Source: Solirubrobacter ginsenosidimutans
GTDB taxonomy: Bacteria; Actinomycetota; Thermoleophilia; Solirubrobacterales; Solirubrobacteraceae
Assembly: GCF_027587205.1 (NCBI RefSeq)
Contig: NZ_JAPDOD010000019.1
Coordinates: 94,281-158,280 of the forward strand
Direction: 5' to 3'
DNA length: 64,000 nt
Part shown: piece after piece, positions 44,463 to 52,518 of the stretch
Numbering within the stretch: the first letter of the stretch is position 1
How the letters are laid out: every line of letters starts with the position of its first letter
Made by a program: the position numbers and the translations under genes
The notes under the pieces: model-generated
Told to the model about the DNA's origin: nothing
Seen by the model: only the letters and a program-made list of their open reading frames with translations
Database searches by the model: none

Positions 44463-45551
44463 TCACAGGCCGAAGCGCACGACCTTCCCGCTCACGTAGA
44501 GCGTCACATACAGATCGCCGTCCGGGCCGATCGCCGCGCCGAGCGGATCGTGCTTGACCGGAGAGCGCCACAACACGGTATGGCGGCCAGTGCGCAGATC
44601 CACGCGCACGACGTCGTTGCCGGTCGGGTTCTTCTCGAACGCCGAGCCGTTCTCGGCGACGTACGCGACGTCGCCGGCCGCCGCGATCCCGGTCGAGGCC
44701 GCATGGGGCGCGAAGCTCGCCATAGGCTCGCGCGTGCCCTTGCACTTGGGACCGCCCTGCCCGTAGCACGCGGGGTACCCGAAGTCGACCACGCGGCCAG
44801 CCGGGTCGAAGGCGTCGAGCTCTTCGCGCGGGCGGAACGGGCCGAGGTCGTTGCGTCCCGTGTCGGTCACGAGCAGGCGCCGGCCCGCGAACGCGAGCCC
44901 GTACTCGCTGTTCAGCCCCTTGGCCTCGACGACGGGGCTGTGATCGCCGGGCGCGAAGGAGAGGACGCGTCCCGCCGGCCCACCATTGTCGCTCACCGCT
45001 CCTGCCTTGACGAACAGGCGCCCGTCGGGCCCTTGCACGATCGAGCCCATGGTGTTCGCCCCGACGTGGATGCCGTCGATGGCGGTGCGCCGGCGCTGGA
45101 ACGCAGAGCCTGTGAAGCCCGCGAGCACCGTCACCCGGCCGTTTCTGGCAGATGTGATGTGCGACACGTAGAGCCGGTTGCCGGCCCACGTCAGCCCGAG
45201 GGCCGCGGTGAGTCCGCCCGCGACATGACGCGGTTGCCCCTGACGGGGCACGTACCAGATTCCGTCCGACGCGCTCTTACCCCGTGAGCCCGAGCTGACC
45301 CACAGGCCGCCGCGGCTGTCGAAGGTGAGGTTCGTCGGGAACGGGACGGCGGCGACGACGGTGGGCGTACCGGCGCCACGGGCTGCCGCTTCGCCGCCCG
45401 AGGACGTGGAGCCGCCGTCCGTTGGCGGCGTGGCCGCCGGTGTCGACGAGCCGTGGCCGCCGCCGCACGCGGCGACGGCGGTGGCGACGACGGCGAGCGC
45501 GGACACGCGTCGCAGCCCGTCGCTCAGCGCGATATGGGCGGAGGAAATCAT
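44463..45551 (-). CDS. Lipoprotein with six-bladed beta-propeller (glucose/sorbosone dehydrogenase-like)
   Basis: A 362-residue protein with a lipobox near residue 29 (TAVAACGGG) and a Ser/Gly/Thr linker. The propeller repeats include NLTFDSRGGLWVSSG, TMGSIVQGPDGRLFVKAG, EYGLAFAGRRLLVTD and LGAAIGPDGDLYVTLYVSGKVVR. It resembles sorbosone dehydrogenase-like or NHL-type propellers. The residues needed for PQQ binding cannot be confirmed by eye, so enzymatic activity is uncertain. Confidence 0.75.
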   Translation of the reverse strand: MISSAHIALSDGLRRVSALAVVATAVAACGGGHGSSTPAATPPTDGGSTSSGGEAAARGAGTPTVVAAVPFPTNLTFDSRGGLWVSSGSRGKSASDGIWYVPRQGQPRHVAGGLTAALGLTWAGNRLYVSHITSARNGRVTVLAGFTGSAFQRRRTAIDGIHVGANTMGSIVQGPDGRLFVKAGAVSDNGGPAGRVLSFAPGDHSPVVEAKGLNSEYGLAFAGRRLLVTDTGRNDLGPFRPREELDAFDPAGRVVDFGYPACYGQGGPKCKGTREPMASFAPHAASTGIAAAGDVAYVAENGSAFEKNPTGNDVVRVDLRTGRHTVLWRSPVKHDPLGAAIGPDGDLYVTLYVSGKVVRFGL

Positions 45552-45672
45552 GGCTCCTCGGTTCCGTGGATAGAGACAGACTCTCTCCGCGTCACCAGAG
45601 CGCCGCCATACCGGCCGCCCTTACGGTTGCGTCCGGATTGCCGGACGGCCCGGTAAGGCTGGCACTACCTAC

Positions 45673-45840
45673 CTAGTTCTCGCGGGCGCGGGCCGACCCG
45701 GTGGGTACGGTCGACATCCGCACGGGAATCCGGGCGAGCGCGATACAGCGCGGGCAGTGCTCGACCGTCAACCAGCGGACCCGCGGCCGGATGCTGAGCC
45801 CGCAGCGCGGGCAGACGAAGTCGACGGCGTCCTCGAGCAT
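45673..45840 (-). CDS. Small zinc-ribbon protein, 55 aa
   Basis: MLEDAVDFVCPRCG...VEHCPRCIALARIPV has two CPRC knuckles (C10, C13, C29, C32), a classic zinc ribbon. The ATG at 45840 comes 3 bp after the stop of the ATPase-LuxR gene, so it is almost surely co-translated and may be a partner of that regulator. Confidence 0.7.
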   Translation of the reverse strand: MLEDAVDFVCPRCGLSIRPRVRWLTVEHCPRCIALARIPVRMSTVPTGSARAREN

Positions 45841-45843
45841 CCG

Positions 45844-47133
45844 TCAGGCCGCGACGGGCTCGGAGGCCGATTGGAGTCCGGCGGCGAAGGCGACCGCGGC
45901 CGCCTCGGCGCGGGTTCGGACGCCGAGCTTCTCGAAGAGGTTGCCCACGTGGAACTTGACGGTGTGCGGGCTGAGGAAGAGCTCGTCCGCGATCTCGCGG
46001 TTGCGGTGACCGACCGCCAGCAACCGCAGGATCGCGAGCTCGCGGTCGCGAAGGGTCCCGACCCGCGCGCTGGCCGACTCGTCGGCCGGCACGGCCGAGT
46101 CGGCGCGCAGGGGCAGGCTCGCGAGGATCCGCGTGCCCCAGGAGGGAGTGGATGCGACCTCGAACGATCCGCCGAGGAGCCCGGCGCGCCGGCGCATGGC
46201 ATCGAGACCGCCGTGGGCGGCATGCTGAGGGTCGAAGCCACTGCCGTCGTCGACGACGGAGACCGCGAGCCGCTCGGCGTCGATGTGCCAATTGATGCGG
46301 GCGCGCCCGGCCCCCGCATGCTCGATGATGTTGAGCATGGCCGCGCGGGTGATCGAGGCGGCCGCATCGAGTACGCGGTTGGGAAGGATCTGCGCCTGCG
46401 GCGCGAGCAGCGCGCGGTCGAGCTGGATGCCGGCCGAGCGAGCGAGCTCACCGAGGTGGCTCTCGAGCGCCCCGAAGGCGTCGTCGACGCGGCGTGCCTG
46501 TCGCCAGACGGGGCGGCGGTGCTCGCGCAGCTCCACGAGCGCGCGTGAGGCGACGCTCGTCGCTGACTGCAGGCGGGCGCAGGCGTCGCCGCTCGTCTGG
46601 TCACCGAGGCGGTTGAGGATCGTGTGCAGGTACTGCGCGAAGTGGTCCGTGAGCTCCCGCGTGACGCGGTCGCGTTCACTGGCGACCGCATGCGCCACGG
46701 ACACGGACGCCCTGTCGGTCTCAGACGGCAGGGAGCCGATGCGCGCGGCGACTACCCGCGCAAGCGCCGCGAGCGGGCCCTTCAGACGCCCGCCGCCAGG
46801 CGCACCATCCGCCGTCGGGACGACGAGGACCGTCACGCTCGAAGCGGCCGCGCCGCCGCTGGCGGCGACAACGGGCCGGGCGAGGGCGCTGGCCACGGTC
46901 GCCGCCGACCAGTCCAGGCCGGTGGGCACCGCGAACGCCGCGCTCGTCCAGAGCGAGAGCGCGGCCACCGAGCCGTTGACAGTGACCGCGATCGCATCGT
47001 GCTCGCAGCGCCGGCGCAGCCAGCGGTGCAGGATCGACGCGCTCTCCTCGAGCCTGCAGGCCGCGAGCTCAGCGCTGACATCGAGCGCCGGAAGGTCGTC
47101 GAAGTTCGTCGGCGTTGTCGGTTCGTCGGCCAT
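45844..47133 (-). CDS. Single-chain regulator 2: histidine-kinase-like ATPase fused to LuxR HTH, Thr in place of phospho-His
   Basis: A 429-residue paralogue of the 33299-34597 product, similar over its full length. The HisKA_3-like helix reads RVTRELTDHFAQYL, again with Thr162 instead of His. The HATPase keeps N-box NIIEHAGAG, G1 VVDDGSGFD and G2 HGGLDAMRRR. The LuxR HTH (LLAVGHRNREIADELFLSPHTVKFHV, then GVRTRAEAAAVAFAAG) is nearly identical to that of its paralogue, so both should read the same DNA site. The divergent N-terminal 130 residues suggest a different signal. A GTGTGA element ends 22 bp before the start. The zinc-ribbon gene follows. Confidence 0.85.
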   Translation of the reverse strand: MADEPTTPTNFDDLPALDVSAELAACRLEESASILHRWLRRRCEHDAIAVTVNGSVAALSLWTSAAFAVPTGLDWSAATVASALARPVVAASGGAAASSVTVLVVPTADGAPGGGRLKGPLAALARVVAARIGSLPSETDRASVSVAHAVASERDRVTRELTDHFAQYLHTILNRLGDQTSGDACARLQSATSVASRALVELREHRRPVWRQARRVDDAFGALESHLGELARSAGIQLDRALLAPQAQILPNRVLDAAASITRAAMLNIIEHAGAGRARINWHIDAERLAVSVVDDGSGFDPQHAAHGGLDAMRRRAGLLGGSFEVASTPSWGTRILASLPLRADSAVPADESASARVGTLRDRELAILRLLAVGHRNREIADELFLSPHTVKFHVGNLFEKLGVRTRAEAAAVAFAAGLQSASEPVAA

Positions 47134-47155
47134 GGCAGGAACTGAACCAGCGGTT

Positions 47156-47189
47156 CGCGTGAGCGGTCCATCGCATCGTTTGCGTGATC
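47156..47189 (-). promoter_or_regulatory. Tripartite GTGTGA element upstream of ATPase-LuxR 2
   Basis: Sense (minus): GATCACGC-N18-CTCACGCG, with the right half-site shifted by one base, and central ACGATGCGA. It ends 22 bp before the ATG at 47133. The spacer shares GCGATGGAC with the copy at 34618. Confidence 0.65.
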
Positions 47190-47243
47190 TCGAGCCGAAC
47201 GACGATCGTGAGGACGCCGCGGCGACGCCGCTCGCCCCGGCCG

Positions 47244-48584
47244 TTACGTGTCGAGGGCGGCGAGCCAGCGCAGCGCGCGCAGCCCGGGCATGAAGCAGTA
47301 CTCACCGCCGCGGTTGACGACGAACTGGGGCAGCTCGGTCAGGCGCCGGCGGATCGGCTGCTGGGGGATGGTGAACCGGCCGGTCCCATCGTTCGGCCCG
47401 GCAAACGGGTCCATCTCGGCGGGTGTGCCGAAGAAGGTGCCGTCGTTGATCCACTGGGTCTTGACGAACTCGAACTGCTGGGCGAGCCGCGCTTGAAGGC
47501 AGAAGAACAGGATGCCGCGATCGGCCCCGTCATCCTCCAGGACATCCTTGGGCAGCATCGGGCCGTAGCTCGAGCTCCGCCGGATCATCCGGTGATTGCG
47601 CGCTATGCCGCTGATGGCCGAGTCGCGAGGGTTCGTCCGACGGGCGTGGGCGCCGAGCGGGCACTTGAGCCCCCGAGCGTCGCCGTCCGCGGCGAAGAGG
47701 AAAGCGTTGTTCCGCCCCGGATCGGCCCCGAGCTCCGACTCGTCGCGCTCCGGGGCGAGCACCAGCGGCGCGCCGCTCGGCCAGCGGCCGACGAACTTGG
47801 CGGCCAGCAGTTCCTCATCGGCTGGGGTCTCGGCGCGGGAGCGTATGTACTGGCGGTATGCCGCCACGCGGGTCTGAAGCTTGCGGAAGACGACATAGGT
47901 GCCGTTGCGGCCGAGTACCTCGGGCTGTGGCATCGGGGGGAGTTCGCCGTTCTCGTTCGGGTAGCCCAGGATGAATTCGCCGGCCTTGAAGGGTTCCTCG
48001 CGCGGGTTGGTGCCGGGGATGCCACTCCCCTCGATGGCCGGGTGACTGATGCCGTCCTTGAACCCGAACGAGGTTCGCTCGTTCGGCAGCATGTAGGTGT
48101 CCTGCAGCCAGATCGGCGCGACGCCGGGTATCTCCCGCAGGGCGTCGCGGGCGCCGGCGAGCGTCGCCTCCAGGCTCTCGGCATCCGGGGCCAGCGCGTA
48201 GATCACCACGTGGACGTCGGGGCTCCCGAGCGGTGACTCCCAGTGCTCGGGCGCGCTCTCGCCGGTGTCCCCCAGCTCGGCCGCCCGCGCGGCCATACCC
48301 TGCTGGAACTCCTGCGGGAAGCCGGCGAGGGTGTCGTCGGGCACGCCCAGCGCCTTGAGGCCCTGGAAGCTGAGCGCCACGGAGGCCCAGGCACTCCGGT
48401 CCGGGTGCGGCGGGTCGCTCGCGGACGGGACGAAGTCAATGAGGCGGCGCAGCAGCTCCCGGCCGTCGCGCCGGTCGTCGATGCGCGCGAGAATCACGGC
48501 GCCGGCGTACCGGGTGGGGCGGGGATGCAGCACGGGGGCCTGGATGTCGTCCAGTTCCAAGGGGACGGCTGGCTGAGTGGTCAT
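47244..48584 (-). CDS. DyP-type heme peroxidase 2
   Basis: A 446-residue DyP peroxidase with the canonical GxxDG motif as GFKDG (TSFGFKDGISHPAIEGSG), the proximal segment CPLGAHARRTNPRD with heme His, and the end GGEYCFMPGLRAL. No export signal. I start at the ATG at 48584 (MTTQPAVPLE); the longer frame overlaps the upstream partner gene out of phase. It is the second gene of the operon from 49227, 64 bp after the partner protein, and is a paralogue of the 25831 peroxidase. Confidence 0.92.
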   Translation of the reverse strand: MTTQPAVPLELDDIQAPVLHPRPTRYAGAVILARIDDRRDGRELLRRLIDFVPSASDPPHPDRSAWASVALSFQGLKALGVPDDTLAGFPQEFQQGMAARAAELGDTGESAPEHWESPLGSPDVHVVIYALAPDAESLEATLAGARDALREIPGVAPIWLQDTYMLPNERTSFGFKDGISHPAIEGSGIPGTNPREEPFKAGEFILGYPNENGELPPMPQPEVLGRNGTYVVFRKLQTRVAAYRQYIRSRAETPADEELLAAKFVGRWPSGAPLVLAPERDESELGADPGRNNAFLFAADGDARGLKCPLGAHARRTNPRDSAISGIARNHRMIRRSSSYGPMLPKDVLEDDGADRGILFFCLQARLAQQFEFVKTQWINDGTFFGTPAEMDPFAGPNDGTGRFTIPQQPIRRRLTELPQFVVNRGGEYCFMPGLRALRWLAALDT

Positions 48585-48648
48585 GGTCTGATCCTCGCTA
48601 CTCGGTGCGACGCGGGCGAGCCCCGTGGAGCTCCCCCGCGTCCAGTGG

Positions 48649-49227
48649 TCAGTCGGCGGCGTGTTCCAGCAGCGGCCTGAGGGCCGGGTGCTGGAGCGCC
48701 TCGGCGGCGTCGGGGGTGTCCAGCACCTGCTGGAACGCCGTCTGAACCCGCAGCGCCTCTTGGATCTCCGGCACCGTGACCCCCGGGTACACCATGGCGA
48801 AGTTGGACGCTGTGACCTGGTTCGCGGTGAGGAACTCCTTGATCTCGTGCACACTGAGTCCCGCCCGGTCCTTCCCCTCGTCCGGGTACCCCTCGCAGTA
48901 GATGAGGAATTTGTCCCAGGCGTCGAGGACGTACGACGCCGCGAAATCCTCGATGTAGACGTCCCAGTCACCATCGAACGTCGTCGCAATCAGGAGGCGC
49001 GTCCCATTGTCGAACAGGACGTACCTGGCCGAATGCAGGGTGCCCACGTCGGCGATGGCCTTCGCGAGCTCGGCCTGCTCGGCCGGGGGCATGTTGAAGG
49101 CCTCGCGGATGGCCTGCTCGCGGCCCGGTTTGACCTTGAGAAAGACGCTCAACTCGCTGACCGGTCCGTCTTGCGCGCCCTTTCTCGGCGAACGGACGGC
49201 ACGGCCGTCGTCACTCGTCGTGCTCAT
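48649..49227 (-). CDS. DyP-associated protein 2
   Basis: A 192-residue soluble protein related to the 28152 product. ELSVFLKVKPGREQAIREAF, LHSARYVLFDNGTRLLIATTFDGDWDVYIEDF and CEGYP suggest a ferredoxin-like (dimeric alpha-beta barrel) fold of the kind found in chlorite dismutase/DyP relatives. It has no recognisable catalytic motif. AAGGAG precedes the ATG at 49227. Together with the peroxidase it forms a two-gene cassette behind a GTGTGA element. Confidence 0.65.
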   Translation of the reverse strand: MSTTSDDGRAVRSPRKGAQDGPVSELSVFLKVKPGREQAIREAFNMPPAEQAELAKAIADVGTLHSARYVLFDNGTRLLIATTFDGDWDVYIEDFAASYVLDAWDKFLIYCEGYPDEGKDRAGLSVHEIKEFLTANQVTASNFAMVYPGVTVPEIQEALRVQTAFQQVLDTPDAAEALQHPALRPLLEHAAD

Positions 49228-49304
49228 GATGATTCTCCTTTCTGTGGCTCAGCGACGGTCATGTCGCTCTTCCTTGTGTGGCTCGCTGCGACGGTGACGG
49301 CTGT

Positions 49305-49338
49305 TGGTGTGAGTCGCGCTCACACCGAGTGCGTGATC
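49305..49338 (-). promoter_or_regulatory. Tripartite GTGTGA element for the DyP-2 cassette
   Basis: Sense (minus): GATCACGC-N18-TCACACCA with perfect central TCGGTGTGA. It ends 77 bp before the ATG at 49227. The leader between contains a small hairpin, AGCGAC-ATGACC-GTCGCT. Confidence 0.8.
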
Positions 49339-49416
49339 TTCCGCGACGGCGCGCGGACCCGCGCGCGCCGGTCCTCGGCGAATATCTCTACATCGGTGCG
49401 ATCGACAACACAGCAC

Positions 49417-50940
49417 TCAGCGCCGAAGCGGCAGTGTGATGGCCAGCCGCGTGCCGCCGCCGCGCGGGCTGTCGAGCTCGAGCCAGCCCCCGAGCGTCAC
49501 GACGCGGTCGCGTAAGCCGAGCAGCCCGGTGCCATCGGGCCGTGCCCCTCCGACGCCGTCGTCGCGAACGTCGATTCGCAGGCTGCCGTCGTCGACGCGG
49601 GCGGCGATCTCGGCGCGCTGCGCGCCCGCGTGCTTCGCCACATTGGTCAGGGCCTCGGCGATCACGAAGTATGCGCTGGCCTCGATCTCGGGAGGGAAGC
49701 GCTGCTCGGGTACCGACACGTCCACCGGCACGCGGAGTGCGGCGACGATCGAGTCGACGCCGGCGGCCAGCCCGCCTCGGGTGAGGGCGTCGGGCAGCAG
49801 CCCGTGGGCCAGCTCGCGCAGCTCACGGTTGGCTCCCTTGGCGTGCTCGAGCGCTTCGGCGATCAGCTCCCCGGCGCCGGCCGGCTCCTCGCCGATGCTG
49901 CGCAGCGCGAGCTCGAGCGTCATGATCGTGTGGACGAAACGCTGCTGCGCGCCGTCGTGCAGATCGCGCACGACGCGCCGCCGCGCTTCGTCGCCGGCCG
50001 TCAGCAGACGCTGGCGGGAGGCCACCAGTTCGGCGCGCGCCTCGGCATTTGCAATCGCGGTGGCGACGAGCTCCGTGAAGTCCCCGATCCGCGCTTCCGT
50101 GTCGGGCGGAAACGGCTGGTCGTGCGTCGTGGATGCGGCGATCACGCCCCACAACCGGCCCTCGACCGTGATCGGGCAGCCGACGGAGGCGCGTATACCG
50201 AGCCGTTGCGCCTCAGCCGCGATCGGCCCTCTCGCGCCGGCGAACGAATCGACGCGCGCTGGCCGCCCGGTGTCCCGAACCTGGGCGGCGATGCTCGCGC
50301 CCTCGAGGGCGAAACGGGTCCCGACGGCCAGCTGCGCGCGGTCGTTCCGGGCCCACGCCGCGATCGCCGTGACGGCACGGCCGGCATCGAAGCGCTCCAT
50401 CCGCGCGAGGTCGGCGTCGCACAGCAACCCGACCTCGCGCGCGACCGCTTCGAAGAGCTCGCCGGTGGACACCCCTTCGGCGACGAGGGTCGCGACGCGC
50501 CGGAGCGCGGCTTGTTCCCGGAGAAGCCTCCGCTGGATGGCATGAGCCTCCGCCGTCTCGCGGACGCGCATTTGGGCCTCGTTCGCGCGTGTTTGGGCAC
50601 GGCGGGCCAACTCGCTGATGACGTACGCGGTGGCGAGCGCGATGAGCAGTTGCGCGATTGCTTCCGCGCGCGCGATCGCGAAGCTGTGAACGGGTGGCAC
50701 GAAGAAGTACTCGAACGCGAGGTACGAGGCGACAGCGGCGACGGCCGCCGGCCCGAAGCCCCAGCCGATCGCGACCGGGACCACGGCGAACAGGTACAGG
50801 CCGGTCAGTGACCACGGGTCCAGGGACGGCGTCAGGGCGGTGATGACGAGCGTCACGGCCGTGGTCGCCAGCGCGCCGACCGCGACGCCGGTCGTCGTGC
50901 GCGCCAGGCGACCGGCTCCGCCGAGATCGGTGAAGGCCAT
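49417..50940 (-). CDS. Membrane sensor histidine kinase (DUF4118-GAF-HisKA_3-HATPase)
   Basis: A 507-residue kinase. Four closely packed helices in the first 115 residues (LYLFAVVPVAIGWGFGPAAVAAVASYLAFEYFFVPP) match the KdpD-type DUF4118 domain. One GAF domain (about 145-290), the HisKA_3 box RRRVVRDLHDGAQ with intact His and an HATPase (NVAKHAG, DDGVGG, GLLGLRDR) follow. The ATG at 50940 has AAGGAG 10 bp upstream. It is divergent from a receiver protein and a NarL regulator, its likely partners. Confidence 0.92.
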   Translation of the reverse strand: MAFTDLGGAGRLARTTTGVAVGALATTAVTLVITALTPSLDPWSLTGLYLFAVVPVAIGWGFGPAAVAAVASYLAFEYFFVPPVHSFAIARAEAIAQLLIALATAYVISELARRAQTRANEAQMRVRETAEAHAIQRRLLREQAALRRVATLVAEGVSTGELFEAVAREVGLLCDADLARMERFDAGRAVTAIAAWARNDRAQLAVGTRFALEGASIAAQVRDTGRPARVDSFAGARGPIAAEAQRLGIRASVGCPITVEGRLWGVIAASTTHDQPFPPDTEARIGDFTELVATAIANAEARAELVASRQRLLTAGDEARRRVVRDLHDGAQQRFVHTIMTLELALRSIGEEPAGAGELIAEALEHAKGANRELRELAHGLLPDALTRGGLAAGVDSIVAALRVPVDVSVPEQRFPPEIEASAYFVIAEALTNVAKHAGAQRAEIAARVDDGSLRIDVRDDGVGGARPDGTGLLGLRDRVVTLGGWLELDSPRGGGTRLAITLPLRR

Positions 50941-51042
50941 GCGCGAAGTCTCCTTCACGAGCAGCATGTCGCTCAAGCGCCGAGGATTTCGGGGGTTGTC
51001 CTTACCTCGGCCTGGGACTCGCGGTGCGAACATTTCGCGTCC

Positions 51043-51405
51043 GTGCACGCAACCGTGCTCATCGTCGACGACGACGCGATCTTCCGGGCCATTGCCGCGC
51101 GGATGCTGACCGACGAAGGACTGACCGTCGTGGGCGAGGCTGCCGGCGTCGACCAGGGGCTCGCCGCGGCTCAGGCGCTGCGGCCGGACGCCGCGCTGGT
51201 CGACGTCAGGCTGCCGGATGGGGACGGGATCGCGTTGGCCGGCGAGCTGGCCAGCCTCCCGTGGTCGCCGCGCATCGTCGTCGTCTCGACCGAAGTCGGC
51301 GTCGCCGACGCCGAGCGGCCCGGCCCGAACGGCACGCAATTGCCGTTCGTGATCAAGGAGAATCTCGCGACCGCCCCGCTTCACGACCTGCTCTGCGGCG
51401 AGTAG
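51043..51405 (+). CDS. Stand-alone receiver-domain protein
   Basis: A 120-residue single receiver: acidic DDD at 9-11, phosphosite D54 in ALVDVRLPDG, Lys in FVIKENL. GTG start at 51043. Same design as the 9489-9830 product. Encoded 10 bp ahead of the NarL regulator. Confidence 0.88.
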   Translation: MHATVLIVDDDAIFRAIAARMLTDEGLTVVGEAAGVDQGLAAAQALRPDAALVDVRLPDGDGIALAGELASLPWSPRIVVVSTEVGVADAERPGPNGTQLPFVIKENLATAPLHDLLCGE

Positions 51406-51415
51406 TGTCCTCGGA

Positions 51416-52087
51416 GTGAGCGACGCGACAACGCAGCCGCTGCGGGTCGTCATCGGCGAGGACGACGTCCTCATGCGCGAAGGGATCGTCCGGCTGTTGA
51501 CGGAGGCGGGCTTCGATGTGGTCGCGCAGGCCGGGGACGCTCCGGATCTGCTGCGTAAGGCCCTGGCGCACCGCCCGGATGTCGCGGTCGTCGACGTGCG
51601 GATGCCGCCCGGGCGGCGCGACGACGGGCTGCAGGCGGCGCTCGAGTTGCGCGCGCGGCGCCCGGAAATCGGGGTGCTTGTGCTCTCGCAGTACTACGAG
51701 GAGAGCTACGCGGTCGACCTGATCGGTGATAGCGCCGAGGGCGTCGGATACCTACTGAAGGAGCGCGTCGGCGACGTCGCCGTCTTCACGCAGGCGGTCA
51801 GCCGGGTCGCGGCCGGTGGAAGCGCCCTCGACCCCGAGGTCGTGGGCCGCATGCTGGGCCGGCGCCCGTCCGACAGCCCGCTCGATCGTCTCAGCCCCCG
51901 CGAACGCGAGGTCCTCGCCGCGTTGGCCGAGGGCAAGTCCAACCGCGGGATCGCCGAGACGCTGTGCGTCAGCGACGCCGCGGTGGAGAAGCACGTGCGC
52001 GGCATCTTCGGCAAGCTCGGCCTCGAGCCCGAGCCGACCGAGCACCGTCGCGTGCTGGCCGCAGTGACGTACCTGCGCAGCGAGTGA
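51416..52087 (+). CDS. NarL/FixJ-family response regulator
   Basis: A 223-residue regulator with acidic pair at 15-16, phosphosite D60 in VAVVDVRMP, Lys in YLLKERVGD, and LuxR HTH LSPREREVLAALAEGKSNRGIAETLCVSDAAVEKHV. It is highly similar to the 8795-9454 product over the full length. Likely phosphorylated by the divergent DUF4118 kinase. Confidence 0.93.
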   Translation: MSDATTQPLRVVIGEDDVLMREGIVRLLTEAGFDVVAQAGDAPDLLRKALAHRPDVAVVDVRMPPGRRDDGLQAALELRARRPEIGVLVLSQYYEESYAVDLIGDSAEGVGYLLKERVGDVAVFTQAVSRVAAGGSALDPEVVGRMLGRRPSDSPLDRLSPREREVLAALAEGKSNRGIAETLCVSDAAVEKHVRGIFGKLGLEPEPTEHRRVLAAVTYLRSE

Positions 52088-52210
52088 GGAGCTCGCCGAC
52101 GTCTGGATGACCTGCGCCGCGAGGACGTTCTTCCGCGCTGAGAAGTGGTTCGAGCAGGTCGTGCCCCGGTAGGGGCGGTTCTTAGACGCCCGCTGCATCT
52201 GTGCTCTGAC

Positions 52211-52244
52211 GATCACACCGACTTGGTGGCGGCAAATCACCTTG
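52211..52244 (+). promoter_or_regulatory. Tripartite GTGTGA element for the P450 operon
   Basis: GATCACAC-N18-TCACCTTG; the left half-site is perfect, the right half partly matching, the central half weak. It ends 55 bp before the ferredoxin ATG in a 212-bp intergenic region with no other feature. Confidence 0.6.
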
Positions 52245-52299
52245 CCGGCTCGCAGCCTGTCCGCATGCCAGATGCAAACACCTTCGAGGAGGACTGCTC

Positions 52300-52518
52300 A
52301 TGCGACTCGTTGTCGACCTGAACCGCTGCCAGGGGTACGCGCAGTGCGTCTTTCTCGCGCCCGACGTGTTCGAGCTGCGCGGGAACGAGGCGCTGCACTA
52401 TGACCCCAACGCCGACGACGCGGAGCGCCTGCGCGTCCTGCGCGCGGCGGCCGCCTGCCCGGTGCAGGCCATCCAAGTGGAGCAGCTGGACGGGGCGGAC
52501 GCGGGTGAGGCCGCATGA
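52300..52518 (+). CDS. [3Fe-4S] ferredoxin
   Basis: A 72-residue ferredoxin. C10 and C16 (CQGYAQC, with Tyr13 where a fourth ligand would sit) and C53 in ACPVQAI make a three-Cys cluster site typical of P450-partner ferredoxins. GGAGG precedes the ATG. The stop overlaps the reductase start (ATGA). It should pass electrons from the reductase to the P450 in the same operon. Confidence 0.92.
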   Translation: MRLVVDLNRCQGYAQCVFLAPDVFELRGNEALHYDPNADDAERLRVLRAAAACPVQAIQVEQLDGADAGEAA

